Assembly (NCBI GenBank): GCA_021030915.1
Contig: JAGEMR010000021.1
Span: 1 to 64,000 of the forward strand
Length of the DNA stretch: 64,000 nucleotides
Origin: Astrothelium macrocarpum
Taxonomy: Eukaryota; Ascomycota; Dothideomycetes; Trypetheliales; Trypetheliaceae
Direction of reading: 5' to 3'
In this document: positions 35,202 to 45,988 of the stretch, in pieces
Numbering within the stretch: the first letter of the stretch is position 1
Layout: each line of letters begins with the position of its first letter
The notes under the pieces: model-generated
Database searches by the model: none
Seen by the model: only the letters and a program-made list of their open reading frames with translations
What the model was told of the DNA's origin: nothing
Translations under genes and position numbers: made by a program

Positions 35202-36267
35202 TTAGACCTGGTAATTGCCATCGTGATTTCCATGCTGAGGCTCCACAGGCTTCAACTCTGCACCAACATTACTCTTCATCCTTCCTGCGGAATCGGGCAG
35301 CTGACCCTCATCAGAACTCGAGGCTCCGTAGTGTTTTGCCCCAATTGAATGATCACCGCCCATTGGTCCGCCCGCCTCATCAATTGCCGTATTCTGTCCT
35401 CCAATACCAAAATCGACGTGTGCTGCGCCCTCACCAGTCAAATAAAGGTACCAGTAAACTGTTCCTACAAAGAATCCACCTCCGATCGTGTTTCCAAGCC
35501 AGGCTGGAATCATCGACTTCCAGATGTAGTAGCCGACAGTGATGGGAGCACCATTCCAAATACCGATAGGGACGAGAAACATGTTCGCGATGACGTGATC
35601 CATACCAAGCGCAACAAACGTCGTGATAGGCCACCAGATGGCAAGAATCTTGCTTGAAATCTCACGCGCGCTGATAGACATGAACACCGCAAGACAGACC
35701 AGCCAGTTTGCACCGATAGCCTTGAGAAAGATCTCATACCACTTCGGCGTCACCGCCTTCCCAATTGCAAACGTAATCGACTCGGCTTTGTACGCATCGG
35801 CGCTAAACACACCACCATAGCCATTGATGATGGCCATGAAGAACAGCATGCCAGCGAGGTTGCCAAAGAAGGAAATGAACCAGGATTTCCCAACGTCGAG
35901 CAGGTTGCAGCGCCGGTGCAGCAGTGCGACGGGCAGAAACATGACGTTCGACGTGTATAGGTCCGCGCCTGTGAGCACGACGAGGATGAGGCCAACAGGG
36001 AAGAAGGAGGCGGAGATGGTGCGAATGAGACCTGGCGCGTTTTCTTGGTACCATGGGGAGGCGTTGGTGCTGAGGGTGACTGCGCAACTAGAGAGATATT
36101 AGTTTTGAGAAAGGTAAAATTGCGAGTCAAGACTGAATGTACCCAAAACCGAGAAGAGGGCCTGCCAGGACGGAGTTCCACCAGAGTTTGTCCAACCGCA
36201 TCTTGGATTTCTTGGCGCCGATTCTCGAGATCAGCTCGATGGTTTGTTGAGGAGTGAAGGCATCCAT
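35202..36267 (-). CDS. Formate/nitrite transporter (FNT) family protein
   Basis: Exons 36267-36143 and 36087-35202 (minus) give 336 aa; the 55-nt intron is GTACAT...CTAG and the codons join as GG|T. It starts MDAFTPQQTIELISRIG. FNT channels have six membrane helices with pseudo-twofold repeats. Here hydrophobic segments begin in WWNSVLAGPLLGFG, then ISASFFPVGLILVVLTGADLYTSN, SFFGNLAGMLFFMAI, LVCLAVFMSISA, VALGMDHVIANMFLVPIG and NTIGGGFFVGTVYWYLY. The Ala/Gly-rich loop plus Lys before helix VI matches the family. Members export or import small monocarboxylates (formate, nitrite, lactate) across the plasma membrane; in fungi the nitrite member is NitA-like. There is no nitrate-assimilation gene in the window, so the substrate is unresolved. 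The C-terminal tail of about 80 aa is hydrophilic. Confidence 0.92.
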
Positions 36268-37135
36268 AGTTGATATCAAGTGAGGATTCAACGAAAAAGA
36301 CTTTTTTGTTAGATTAAAAATATTTTGGATAAGGGTGTTTCTATGGAAAGTGGTAAAACTCCAAACACTAAAATTCACCAAAAAATGGAGATAATCACGC
36401 CTATAAATCTTCAAAGCCGCGACCTTCCGTTTTGCGGCGGAGTCACCGTTGATATTCAGCTCGTGCGGCACTGTTTACTATTTGTTCCCGACATTCTGCA
36501 ACCAAGGGCAGCTCCAGCTATCTCAATAAACGCCTCCCGTTGGCTCTATGCTTGTTTCTGCAACAGGATTTGGGGATCCTGGGGCGAGACAAGTAGGATT
36601 CCCATCTTCGGGATAGATCTAGAACTGGGGGTGGAGAAAAAAATTGCATGTAAGCGCTCCCACAAACTTTTGAGCCAATGGGCTTGGTAGAATCGGGTGC
36701 TCCGCGGGTGATGGTACATTATTCAGCTGGAAGAAGCAAGGAAGCCGAGGCAAGGACGCAGCTCAAGAGATAGCAGGTCAGGCCTACCAAAGCGGCTATC
36801 TCAATGGTCTTTGCCAGCTGATGCCTGCGGTCGTGAGGCACAGGTAGTTGGGTAAGATTTTTACAGGGGCCCGAGGTCTGGGTTGATGCAGGTGAGATTT
36901 CCGTCAGCGAGTCATCGGATTCTCCAAGACGGAACGTGGATGAAGCTTTGTCAGGATTCACATAAGCAGGTTTTGTACAAGCCATTCACGTGATGTATAC
37001 ACCTGCAGTATTGCTCCCAGCAGGGTGACGCGACCGATCTCCGTCGCGACCGAGTCTAAACAGAATTTCGGTTTTGAGACCCCTCCGTGGCTTACCTCGG
37101 ACTATTACACTCAGCTTTGTTTTGTCGTTGCCAAA
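36268..37135. other. Intergenic (divergent promoters of FNT and EB1 genes)
   Basis: About 870 nt. The 88- and 121-codon frames here show no domain. Nothing specific is recognised beyond short AT stretches. Confidence 0.6.
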
Positions 37136-38193
37136 ATGGGCGAGTCAAGGTCAGCCATACTCTGGACCAGTTTTGACACAATCGTCATGCTAACCTATCC
37201 ATCCTTACGTTTAGGCAGGAGTTGCTCGCATGGTTGAACAACCTTTTGCAACTCAATATTACCAAAGTCGAGCAATGCGGTACAGGGTGTGTGGTAGCTT
37301 GCATGCCGGCAGGTCTAAAGCTAGCAGTGCATTGTGATGCTAACGTTGCTATGTAGGGCAGCCTACTGTCAGATCATAGATAGCATCTATAGTGAGTTTC
37401 TGCCTTGCACGACAAGACGACAAGTAAAAGACTAACGACATGTACTCAGACGATGTGCCCATGGGAAGAGTCAAATTCAATGTCAATACCGAATATGCGT
37501 ATCTTCAAAACTTCAAGATCCTGCAAAGTAAGTTTGAAGGCCAAGTCGCATCAGTCTTTGGGCAAACGATTGCCTGACCTACAGCTTTGTTACAGACTCG
37601 GCCACAAAGCACAACGTCGACAAGCCTATACCAGTCGAGTCGCTCATCAAATGCAAGATGCAAGACAACCTTGCCTTTCTCCAGTTTTTGAAGAGTTATT
37701 GGGACCAGTACTTTCCTGGCGGCGAATATGACGCGATTGGTCGAAGAAAGGGATCTGGCGCTCCTCCAGCTACTGCCGCAAGTCGAACGCCTGCATCTTC
37801 GACAGCACGGAGGGCACCTTCTTCAACAGGTCCGGGCGCTGCACCTCGAGCAGGCAGCCGACAGGGTGGGGCTGTGGCACACGCTTCTGCTGCAATGATA
37901 CAGGAGAATAATGCACTGAAAGAAACGGTGCAAGGATTAGAGAGAGAACGAGACTTTTACTTTGCCAAACTAAGGGATATCGAGTTGCTGGTACAGCAGG
38001 GATTCGATGCAGATCCGGAACTAGAAAAGGAAGAGGATAGCTTGCTTAAGCGAATTCAGACCATATTATATTCAACAGAGGCATGTCGCTCACCTATTCC
38101 TTACTAATCAGATCAAGCTGACTGTTCATTCAGGAAGGCTTTGAGATTCCCGCTGAAGGCGAAGGTGAGATTGTAGAGGAAGAGACTTTCTAA
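37136..38193 (+). CDS. mal3: EB1-family microtubule plus-end protein (Mal3/Bim1 type)
   Basis: Exons 37136-37149, 37215-37286, 37357-37391, 37450-37527, 37596-38080 and 38134-38193 give 247 aa. Introns are 65, 70, 58, 68 and 53 nt. The first four have GT...CTAAC-like...AG. The last begins GCATGT, making it a GC-AG intron; this is the only junction that joins the frames. The first exon is only 14 nt (MGESR, split codon). The calponin-homology domain starts ESRQELLAWLNNLL, with VEQCGTGAAYCQI and NVNTEYAYLQNFKILQ. After a Ser/Ala/Pro linker the coiled-coil EB domain reads LERERDFYFAKLRDIELL. The protein ends EEETF, an acidic-aromatic tail like the EEY/F motif bound by CAP-Gly proteins. It tracks growing microtubule ends and recruits other tip proteins. 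Confidence 0.95.
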
Positions 38194-38667
38194 ATATGAC
38201 GCACAGGGAGCAAGGGAGATAAGTAGGACGATGTGGGTCAGGAGTTTATGCAGTGCACGTAGTTGATGATATCCACGAGCTTGTGCATACCGGAACAGAG
38301 GCACGAAAGAATAAGGAGCAATTGGCTGAGAGATGCATGGAATGTGCTGTACGGACCAAATAGATTTCCCTATTATGAAAATACAACCTGACATTCTGAC
38401 TGCTATTTTGATATAAAAAATGGCAGTTTGCAGCTGATTCAAGAATCGGATAAGGTACCTTACCTATAGGTACCTAATTGCCTTGGCTCGGCGTGACGCT
38501 AGTTAAATGGACCCTTAGAAAAAACGTCAACAATGACATAAGGCAAGCATCTAACCATCTTCACCACCGTCCTCTGACAATTCTCTCACATGACACGCTC
38601 AAAGTAAAGGCTCCCTCGACAGTCGTCTTCTAGTAACATCTTGTCATTCCAAACACCACAGTCCACA
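38194..38667. other. Short intergenic region
   Basis: About 470 nt between two plus-strand genes; 3' flank of the EB1 gene and promoter of the PX-SNARE gene. Nothing else seen. Confidence 0.6.
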
Positions 38668-39789
38668 ATGTCTCGAGGTCCCGACCTCACCATTCCCACC
38701 ACCTCCCTCTCCCCGTCTACCACAACCTCCAAACCCTATACCCTCTACCACATCTCCATCCCCCATCCCCTCCGCACCATTACCATTCAAAAACGCTATT
38801 CCGACTTCCTGGCCCTCCATCAGTCTCTCCTGTCCCAAACCGCCACCCCACCACCCTCCCCGCTCCCCCCTAAAACCTGGCTCACAACAACCGTCTCCAA
38901 CCCAGCCCTCACCGAATCCCGCCGACAAACACTCGAAACCTACCTCCAGGCCATCTCCCACGACCCCGATCCCCGCTGGCGCGACACTCCCGCCTGGCGC
39001 GCCTTCCTCAACCTCCCCGTATCATCCACCACCACCGCCACCACCACGACCCCAACCACCCCCTCGCACACCTCAGGCACCTCACCATCCACCTCCTCCA
39101 TCCCCACCACATCCGCGTCCTGGCTCGCGACGCTCGACACGCTAAAAGCGCATCTCCGCGACGCGCGCCAGGCCCTCACGCGCCGCGACCAGCCCTCTGC
39201 CACGTCCACGCCCGCATCGACGCACGAGGCGTCGGCCGCGGCGCAGCGCGCGCTGGTGCGTGCCGCGACGCTCGGCGGCGAGCTCGAGCGCGGACTGGAT
39301 GCGCTGGGGACGGGCGAGCGGGGCGCGCAGAAGTTGGCGGACGGGGAGGTGCGGCGGCGGCGGGACGTGCTTGCTGGGGTGAGGAAGGAGCGGGAGGCGT
39401 TGGAGGGGGTGTTGGCTGCGGGGGGTGCCGCAAGGAGGGAAGATCGGGGTGGTGGGGTGGAGGGTGGGGGGGATAAGAGTGTGTTGATTGGGGCTGGGGC
39501 GCGAGGTGGGAGGAGAAGGGTGTTGGGGGGCGGACCAGCACAGGAGACGGCGCAGACGCGGGAGTTGGATAATGAGGGGGTGGTGCAGTTGCAGAAGCAG
39601 ATTATGCAGGAGCAGGATGCGGAGGTGCTGGATCTGGGGAAGGTGGTGCGGCGGATGCGCGAGATTGGTGTGCAGATTAATGATGAACTGGAGGTGCAGA
39701 AGGATCTGTTGGGGTTGATGGAGGAGGATGTGGACAGAGTGGATGGGAAAGTGCGGATTGCGAAGAAGAGGGTGGGAGAGATCAAGTAA
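38668..39789 (+). CDS. vam7: PX + SNARE protein, Vam7-like
   Basis: Single exon, ATG at 38668, 373 aa. The N-terminal PX domain shows YTLYHISIPHPLRTITIQKRYSDFL and a Pro-rich loop before the segment PKTW, as in phosphoinositide-binding PX domains. The middle is Ala/Arg-rich with helical character. The C-terminal SNARE motif (residues of about 305-373) reads LQKQIMQEQDAEVLDLGKVV then MREIGVQINDELEVQKDLL, with the Q-SNARE zero-layer Gln in GVQINDEL. There is no C-terminal membrane helix, as expected for Vam7, which is held on the vacuole by PX-PI3P binding and supplies the Qc-SNARE for homotypic vacuole fusion. Composition changes sharply: the 5' third is C-rich and the 3' half G-rich on the coding strand. 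This also produces long antisense open frames that I reject as genes. Confidence 0.9.
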   Translation: MSRGPDLTIPTTSLSPSTTTSKPYTLYHISIPHPLRTITIQKRYSDFLALHQSLLSQTATPPPSPLPPKTWLTTTVSNPALTESRRQTLETYLQAISHDPDPRWRDTPAWRAFLNLPVSSTTTATTTTPTTPSHTSGTSPSTSSIPTTSASWLATLDTLKAHLRDARQALTRRDQPSATSTPASTHEASAAAQRALVRAATLGGELERGLDALGTGERGAQKLADGEVRRRRDVLAGVRKEREALEGVLAAGGAARREDRGGGVEGGGDKSVLIGAGARGGRRRVLGGGPAQETAQTRELDNEGVVQLQKQIMQEQDAEVLDLGKVVRRMREIGVQINDELEVQKDLLGLMEEDVDRVDGKVRIAKKRVGEIK

Positions 39790-41080
39790 TGGATTTTTGG
39801 GTGGAGAAGATGCACAGTATACAGGGCTGAATGGCGAGGAGGAAGTTTGGGATGGTATCAATTGGAGTTTTGGAGAAAAGGCTTATTTGAGCATTGTGCG
39901 GCATATCTATTGGAGTCAATACTTGGAACCAGCCAAAGATGCGTCACCTTGTTTGGGAGCGGGTTGGATGTCATTTGTGTCATATACTTCTGCTTTGGAG
40001 GCCCTCAGTAATGTCAGAGTTGCACGGCGTATAGACATCAAGAGGAAAGCAAATTTGCATTCTAGAATAGTGATTGATCCAGCCCAGGGTGAACTTGCAG
40101 TGTGCGTCCTTGGTAAACAGTCACATGCCTTTGTATGACAAAATCAGAGGCAGTATTGTCATTTGGAAAAGAATTGGACTCAAGCAAGTCTTTAGAGACA
40201 CAGTCATGTTATTCTTGCGCGGAGCTTGTAGTGAGAGCGAGTGCTGCAATGTGTTGAGCAATACTCAAGATAACTGAATCAATTCTTTGAAAACAAAATG
40301 ACATCCATGTACAATCCCTACACATCATCGTCCAGAAGTCAAAACTCATAGCTACACGTAAACAGTACCCATGCCAAGGTGTACCGTATTGCCACCGCGC
40401 GCCATGCCATATCGCTCCCACAGAACCACGTCCAGCGCTCCCGACCCAACAAACAGAATTCACTCCCAGCTATGCCATTACAAAACACAAACCAATCAGC
40501 AGAAGCAGCAGCAGCAAAAACAAATCATCCCAAAAAGACTCCACAAATTTCAAACCCACATGGTTGTGCGTGCGGGGGCAAATGATGACAAACAACTGAG
40601 CCAAGATAGGATAGCAAGGACATGGGTGATGACAAAGGGATACATCAAATGTGGAGAACCACAAAATTTTTGGATTTGGTATATATATTTCCTGTGTGGG
40701 GGACTTTGGGGGCGGTCTCGACGCTCGAATGTTACCAAGCAAAACACTCTTCGATCCTCTCACCTTTAACCTCGAGGGATGTTGCGCCAAAGATGATGGA
40801 ATAATCTCTGGCAAACTCCCACTCTCCTCGGTGCTGAAAGGACGGGAATTGCTTGCCGGCGGAGACGATGTGTGGTGTGTATGGTATTGAATAAACAAAG
40901 GAGATAGGAAAAAATCATGAAACATCCGTGCTGCATCTGTGCACGCTTGAGGTGTGGGGTGTGGTGAGGTGTCATTTCCAGCAGTGCGGTCCAGGGGGAA
41001 TTGTTGCCTTGCGTGGGGGTTTCGAAAGAAAAAAAAAAAATCCAAAACCGCGCCCTGGTTCAGGCTTTCAGGACGTGCTG
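39790..41080. other. Intergenic between convergent genes
   Basis: About 1.3 kb between the Vam7-like stop and the C2H2 gene stop. It includes a short A run at about 41029-41040. Frames up to 191 codons overlap on both strands without domains; probably 3' UTRs. Confidence 0.55.
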
Positions 41081-42570
41081 TTATTCCTCCATTGCGCCGA
41101 ACACGCCTTCTTCATGCTCATCGCTGCGTCCGCGCTCTATTCTGCGCGCATCATAATCGTCATCTACAAAACTTTCCCGGTCGTCCTCCATCTCCACATC
41201 TCTCACTTCTTTGCGATACGATGGAAAGCGAAAGTCGCGCATCGTGGCTTGTGGCTGTGGAGCGTGTGGCGGAGCCACGACACCGGAGGAAGCGATCCCA
41301 GCACCTTGGCCTGCAAACTTGGCGGGTAGGGGAGGCACGGGAGGAGCGCCGGGTGGCAGCATGGCCGAGCCGGGCTTGTTTGAAGCTTGGCTGCAACTCA
41401 GAAGCCCGACGGCCGCAGCGAGATCGGCAGATTCGTCGTCGTCGCGATAGCTACCGACGGATGTAGCCGCAGTATTGGGGCGATCATCGTTGCTCCACTG
41501 TCGGAAGTGGGAAAAGCCATTCGTTGGTACGCTACCGGCAGAAAAGACTGATTGGTACGACCGCGAATAAAGACTGCTATTGCTGCTTTCGCGTTTAGAC
41601 ATGCCCTGGCGGACAGGCCTTACGGGAACATCTTCAACCTGGGGACCTGGGCTGGTGCCGACAGAGCTGTAGTCATCATCTTCATGCACATCAGAAGATG
41701 CCGAAGCGGCAGGGGATGCGGACGAGTTCTCGCTGGTCGCTTCAGGACCATCTTGGTTCATCTGTACGAGGACTGAAGCTGCTTCGAGCAATTGGACTTG
41801 CTGGTGTTTTGAGATTAGCAGTTTGGAAGTGATCGCCCATTCAGGGGTATGCTCCCAGCTGTTTCCAAAATTAGTAAAATGTTCGCGCTCCATCACCAAA
41901 AAATCCCGAGTTTTTTTTCTCAAGAGTAGCAATAACTGGGAACTGCTTACAGATGTTTTGTAAGACAGCTACTATGTTTATAGGCTTTACCGCACGTCTC
42001 GCACTTTAGTTCGCCAGAAGTCGCTCTTTTGCCTTCACCCTTGATAAGACGAGAGCCTTCGCTTGCGCGTCGATGTTGAATCTTGGTATTGTTCTTGGAC
42101 CCGTCAGGCATTGACGTAAAGGTAGACCCATCCACCAACACATTCTCCTCTTTGAAATCGGGCGAGGCAAAGTTGGTGCCATTGAAGGGATTCGAATTAG
42201 TCGGTAGGCTACCAAGAGGAGACTGAAAGCCAGACTTTGACACTCCGACTTTGGGCATTGTTCCACGTTTGCTAGGAAAACTAGAATGCTCCAAAGATGG
42301 ACTACCAGAGCCTCGGACTGCAGCATGCGCAATTGCAGCGACGTTGCTTGCGGCTGTTGAAGACGTACTCTTCCGGCGATTTACTCGAGAAGGATTGACA
42401 GAGCCAAGCGATAGAGAATGGGAATGAGATCGAGGATGGCTGGATGAGTGCGCACCGACAGAAAGGCGATGTTGACTCGAGGTACGAGCCATGTCCTACC
42501 AACGTCAATGAGCATGCATGGTAGACTGACATTGTAAGAAGCTTGTATTACATACCTTTGAGGCAGTCAT
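41081..42570 (-). CDS. C2H2 zinc-finger protein (single finger split by an intron)
   Basis: Exons 42570-42556, 42495-41951 and 41858-41081 (minus) give 445 aa. The first exon is just 15 nt (MTASK), joined in frame through a 60-nt GTATGT...GTAG intron to DMARTSSQHRL. The finger is C-x2-C-x12-H-x3-H (CETCGKAYKHSSCLTKHLWEH, residues about 183-203), and its sequence crosses the second intron (92 nt). It is followed by TPEWAITSKLLISKHQQVQL and then a long Ser-, Pro- and acid-rich tail (DVEMEDDRESF) likely to be disordered. The flanks before the finger are Ser/Arg/Lys-rich. This matches a conserved fungal family with one finger and a conserved KLLISKHQQVQLLEAASVL helix. DNA binding is likely but unproved, and one finger is unusual for sequence-specific binding alone. 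Nuclear role inferred. Confidence 0.88.
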
Positions 42571-44752
42571 GGTTGGTAGAACAAACTGCTAGACGTTTCT
42601 CAAAGCTCTGACAAGCTGGTAAATAAGCGAAACAAGAACAGGCATCTAAATTTGTACAACGGTCCTTGCGGCACAGCCTCGAAGCGCGGTTACAATGAAG
42701 GAGGGAGAAGCAAGCAAAAGGCGTGCCGAGTTTGATGGACTTGTCACAACGTCAGGAATTCACCAATCTGGACAAGACAGGCGAATGCGGCTGGTGAATA
42801 GGTAGAGCGAAGAATAACTCGAGTAACAAAAAAAAAGTTGCGTGGTCAGCTGTTGGTCCGGAATGCGGAGGATACAGAGCATGGAATAGCGTCTGGCCCT
42901 GTGTGTGAAGGAGGGGTTAAGACAAGCCGTGTTTCATTAACTAGGCACCTGACCCAGCCCGGAAAAAAGCGTAAAAGGATAGCAAGTACAGACGCGATGC
43001 TTGACTAAAGAGATGGATTGAAGCAGACGAGGAGCCAGAATTATTTGTTGTGTAAATTTAACAAGCGCGCTTTTGGGGTTCCGGTGGGCAATGAGTCTGT
43101 CATCAGGTGGGCGCAGTTGGAACCCGTGAGCATCTGACTCGCTGGTCAGAATGGCGCTTCATCTTCACTGGCCGAATCAGGATTGAGGTTGTGGGCTAGT
43201 ACCTTGTCCCGTGCTGATGAACTGTCGATCTGTCCGATTATCCCAGTTTGAACAATTGCTGGAACCTTGGGGTTTCACGAGTGACCAGCGCAAAGAATAG
43301 CATCAATCCATCCAAATTCACCAGCAATAATGCACATTATCCATTGACCGAGCAGGTGATTGTCATACCTTTCAACTCAATGACAAACAGCTGTTACTTG
43401 CTACTGGTCGACGGTCAGGCACATTCTCGGCCCCTCTCTACATGTACAGAGGAGCACCAGGGTTCGGAGCATACGTGCGTGTGCTCCGAAAGCAGGGCGA
43501 CTGTTCCTGCTTTCGCCATGATTGCGAAGCTTAGCTCCCATCCGCATCAAGCACTGGGGCCAAAGCGCCCCCCAATGTTGATTTTTTTTCTTGACATGTC
43601 GGACCGAGCGATATCGAGCTTCCGTGATTAGTATTTGCTATCAAGATGCATGCAAGACGAAGCGATATGAGGGAAATCTAGCTTTTGAAGGCGTTCAAGC
43701 CAGAAGATCATTGCTTGTTTCTCAAATCTTGCCCGAGGCTTGAATCGCTTGACGTGACTTGCACGCACCATTTTCATCTGTACGACACAAAGCGGCCCGC
43801 TGTCCTAGCTCCGACGATCGTGAATTGAACAGATGCACCGTGCATAATCAAGTCGCGAAATTTGTGCAACCCTTGCCTCTTGGTGATAGAGTCGTGATTA
43901 TGGGTCTCGCAGAGGGCCAGAATTCTCAATCGCAAGAGAAAACAATCCTGTTCCAACGTGTCTTCTTACAGATGGTTGAAACCCAGATTGCTCCCGTTTT
44001 TTTCAGCTACTAGGCAAGGTTTCAGCGCCAAAAACGACGCCATCAAGCCACCTCCTCAAATTCGAGGTGGGGATTCTGCCTAGAATCGGAAATCGGCCGT
44101 GTCGGCGTCCGTTCCAGCGCGCACACATGGATGGAAACGGACGAGTACGTCTTTTTTTGATTATTTGAAAATTCAAATGACAGAGGGGGAAGAATTTGAG
44201 ATTATGCAACCACAGACTCAAACACTCATCTGAATGGAGACATGTTTCGTGTTTTGTTTTTCTGGAGAAGATGAAGAGTTCAATTTTAGAATGGCATTTG
44301 AGTATGTTGGTAGTGCTCACGTTTCAGAAATGACCCAAAAATATTTGATCAATGCAAAAATCTCACTGTCAGGAAAGAAATCTCTCGTACCTGATGACTG
44401 AATAACATGGTTTGTGTGTTACTAAAAACCTAGTGCACATCATGAAGCGATCTGAGGCTGATGGCTCATGTCCCAACTCGGAAGCTAGATGTGTCAGCAG
44501 ACCGAGATGCATCCATAATCACTAAGCCCAAAACAAATATCACATGATGTGAATGTGGCTGTGACTGTGGCGGAACGCGCAAAGGCAGCCACACACTCGA
44601 ACACGACGTCACAAACGCGCACTATCCCTTGGGGAAACATTCGTGCCCAGCCATTCACGATGTCTCCTGAGAATCCTATCTCCTATTCACCAAACACCTC
44701 CTTTCCTAAATTCAGACTTCCCTGAAGGGGCGAAAAAAGCTATCAGCTTTAC
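42571..44752. other. Intergenic, upstream of the C2H2 and FIT genes
   Basis: About 2.2 kb with short frames (up to 127 codons) lacking domains. It contains an A run near 42829-42837 and no recognised RNA gene. Likely long divergent promoters, given the facing-away genes. Confidence 0.55.
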
Positions 44753-45769
44753 ATGGCAACCAAACGCAAACCCACAAACGCCAACGGCACAATCTCCAAC
44801 TCAGCATCAACAACCCCCTCAACCTCCTCCGCAACCATGACCCACCGAACAACCCTCTCCGCCTTCCTCCCCACCCCCCTCGAAACAGCCCTTCTAGCAA
44901 TCTACCCAACGACCCTCGTCCTCGGCTCCCTCTTCTCCCTCATCTCCCCCCAAACCCGGTCCGCGCCGTACTCGCCGCTCTCCCAATCCCACCCGCCCCA
45001 CCTCGCGCCCTCCTACTTTGCGCGCAAATCCAACATCTTCAACCTCTACTTTGTCAAGATCGGGTGGCTGTGGACGACCGCCGCACTGCTCGTCTTCATC
45101 ATGTCGCACCCGTCGCTCGGGCCGCCGCTGCGCCCCGTGGTGACGGCGAGGCGCGCAAAAGCCGCGCTGAGATATGCGGACGTCACCGCGGCGTGGGTGC
45201 TGACGACGCAGTGGTGCTTTGGCGCGCCGCTGATCGACCGGGGGTTCCGCTTCACGGGCGGCGTGTGCGAGGTCGAAGCCGCGATGGAGGAAGGGGAGAG
45301 GAGCGTGGGTGAGCATCTGACGCACGCTGCTTGTCGGCTGGCGGGGGGACAGTGGAAGGGCGGGCATGATATCAGTGGGCATGTGTTCTTGCTGATTCTG
45401 GGGAGCGCCATGTTGTGGTTGGAGGTGCTGCCTGTGGTGGTGCGGGCGCGTGGGTTGAGGGAGGAGAGGACGGTTGTGATGGGTGATGGGGCGGTGAAGA
45501 CGGCTGCTGTGGAGGCGAGCGGGGGTGCGGTTGAAGGTGAAAAGGAGGTGTCAAAGGGGACGGAGGCGGCGACGAGCTTTGGAGTGAAGTTGGCTTTGGG
45601 GGTGGCGGGGTTCAGCTGGTGGATGTTGTTGATGACGGCGGCGTATTTTCACACGTGGTTTGAAAAATTTACGGGGTTGCTGGTGGCTTTTACGGGGGTT
45701 TACATTGTCTATTTCCTCCCCAGGGGCCTACCGGCGTATAGGGCAATAGTGGGGATGCCGGGTGTTTAG
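44753..45769 (+). CDS. scs3: FIT-family lipid diphosphatase (Scs3/FIT2-like)
   Basis: Single exon, ATG at 44753, 338 aa. Hydrophobic membrane segments occur at about residues 45-65, 100-117, 224-244, 282-300 and 305-324. The two family motifs with catalytic His are present: GHDISGHVFLLILG and AYFHTWFEKFTG. FIT proteins (animal FIT2, yeast Scs3 and Yft2) sit in the ER membrane and act on acyl-CoA-type lipids; they are required for normal lipid-droplet budding and ER lipid balance. In yeast SCS3 is linked to inositol/phospholipid synthesis. A 45-residue Gly/Glu/Ala-rich loop follows the DISGH motif. Coding-strand composition flips from C-rich to G-rich along the gene. Identity is firm at family level; orthology to SCS3 rather than YFT2 is not resolved. 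Confidence 0.9.
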   Translation: MATKRKPTNANGTISNSASTTPSTSSATMTHRTTLSAFLPTPLETALLAIYPTTLVLGSLFSLISPQTRSAPYSPLSQSHPPHLAPSYFARKSNIFNLYFVKIGWLWTTAALLVFIMSHPSLGPPLRPVVTARRAKAALRYADVTAAWVLTTQWCFGAPLIDRGFRFTGGVCEVEAAMEEGERSVGEHLTHAACRLAGGQWKGGHDISGHVFLLILGSAMLWLEVLPVVVRARGLREERTVVMGDGAVKTAAVEASGGAVEGEKEVSKGTEAATSFGVKLALGVAGFSWWMLLMTAAYFHTWFEKFTGLLVAFTGVYIVYFLPRGLPAYRAIVGMPGV

Positions 45770-45988
45770 AGCAAAGTCCTTGGACTAGTTTCCTCGTTGC
45801 ATTCTCTTGGTATAAATTGGCATGATACCTCACTCGTATGAAAACGATATTTATATTGTTCACAAACGCCTGCGAGACTCCTCATGCCGTTCCTTTCAAA
45901 GCTCCGAAGCTCAGCGCGAAATAATGCCCCAATGTACAAATCTATATCACGCATACAACCGCATCACCAACCCTATTACCCTGATATA

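Noticed and set aside
38940..39815. 291-codon minus-strand frame (and a 239-codon one at 39142-39861)
   Set aside because: Antisense to the Vam7-like gene, arising from its strong C/G skew. The sense frame has clear PX and SNARE motifs; these have only Pro/Ser/Arg runs.
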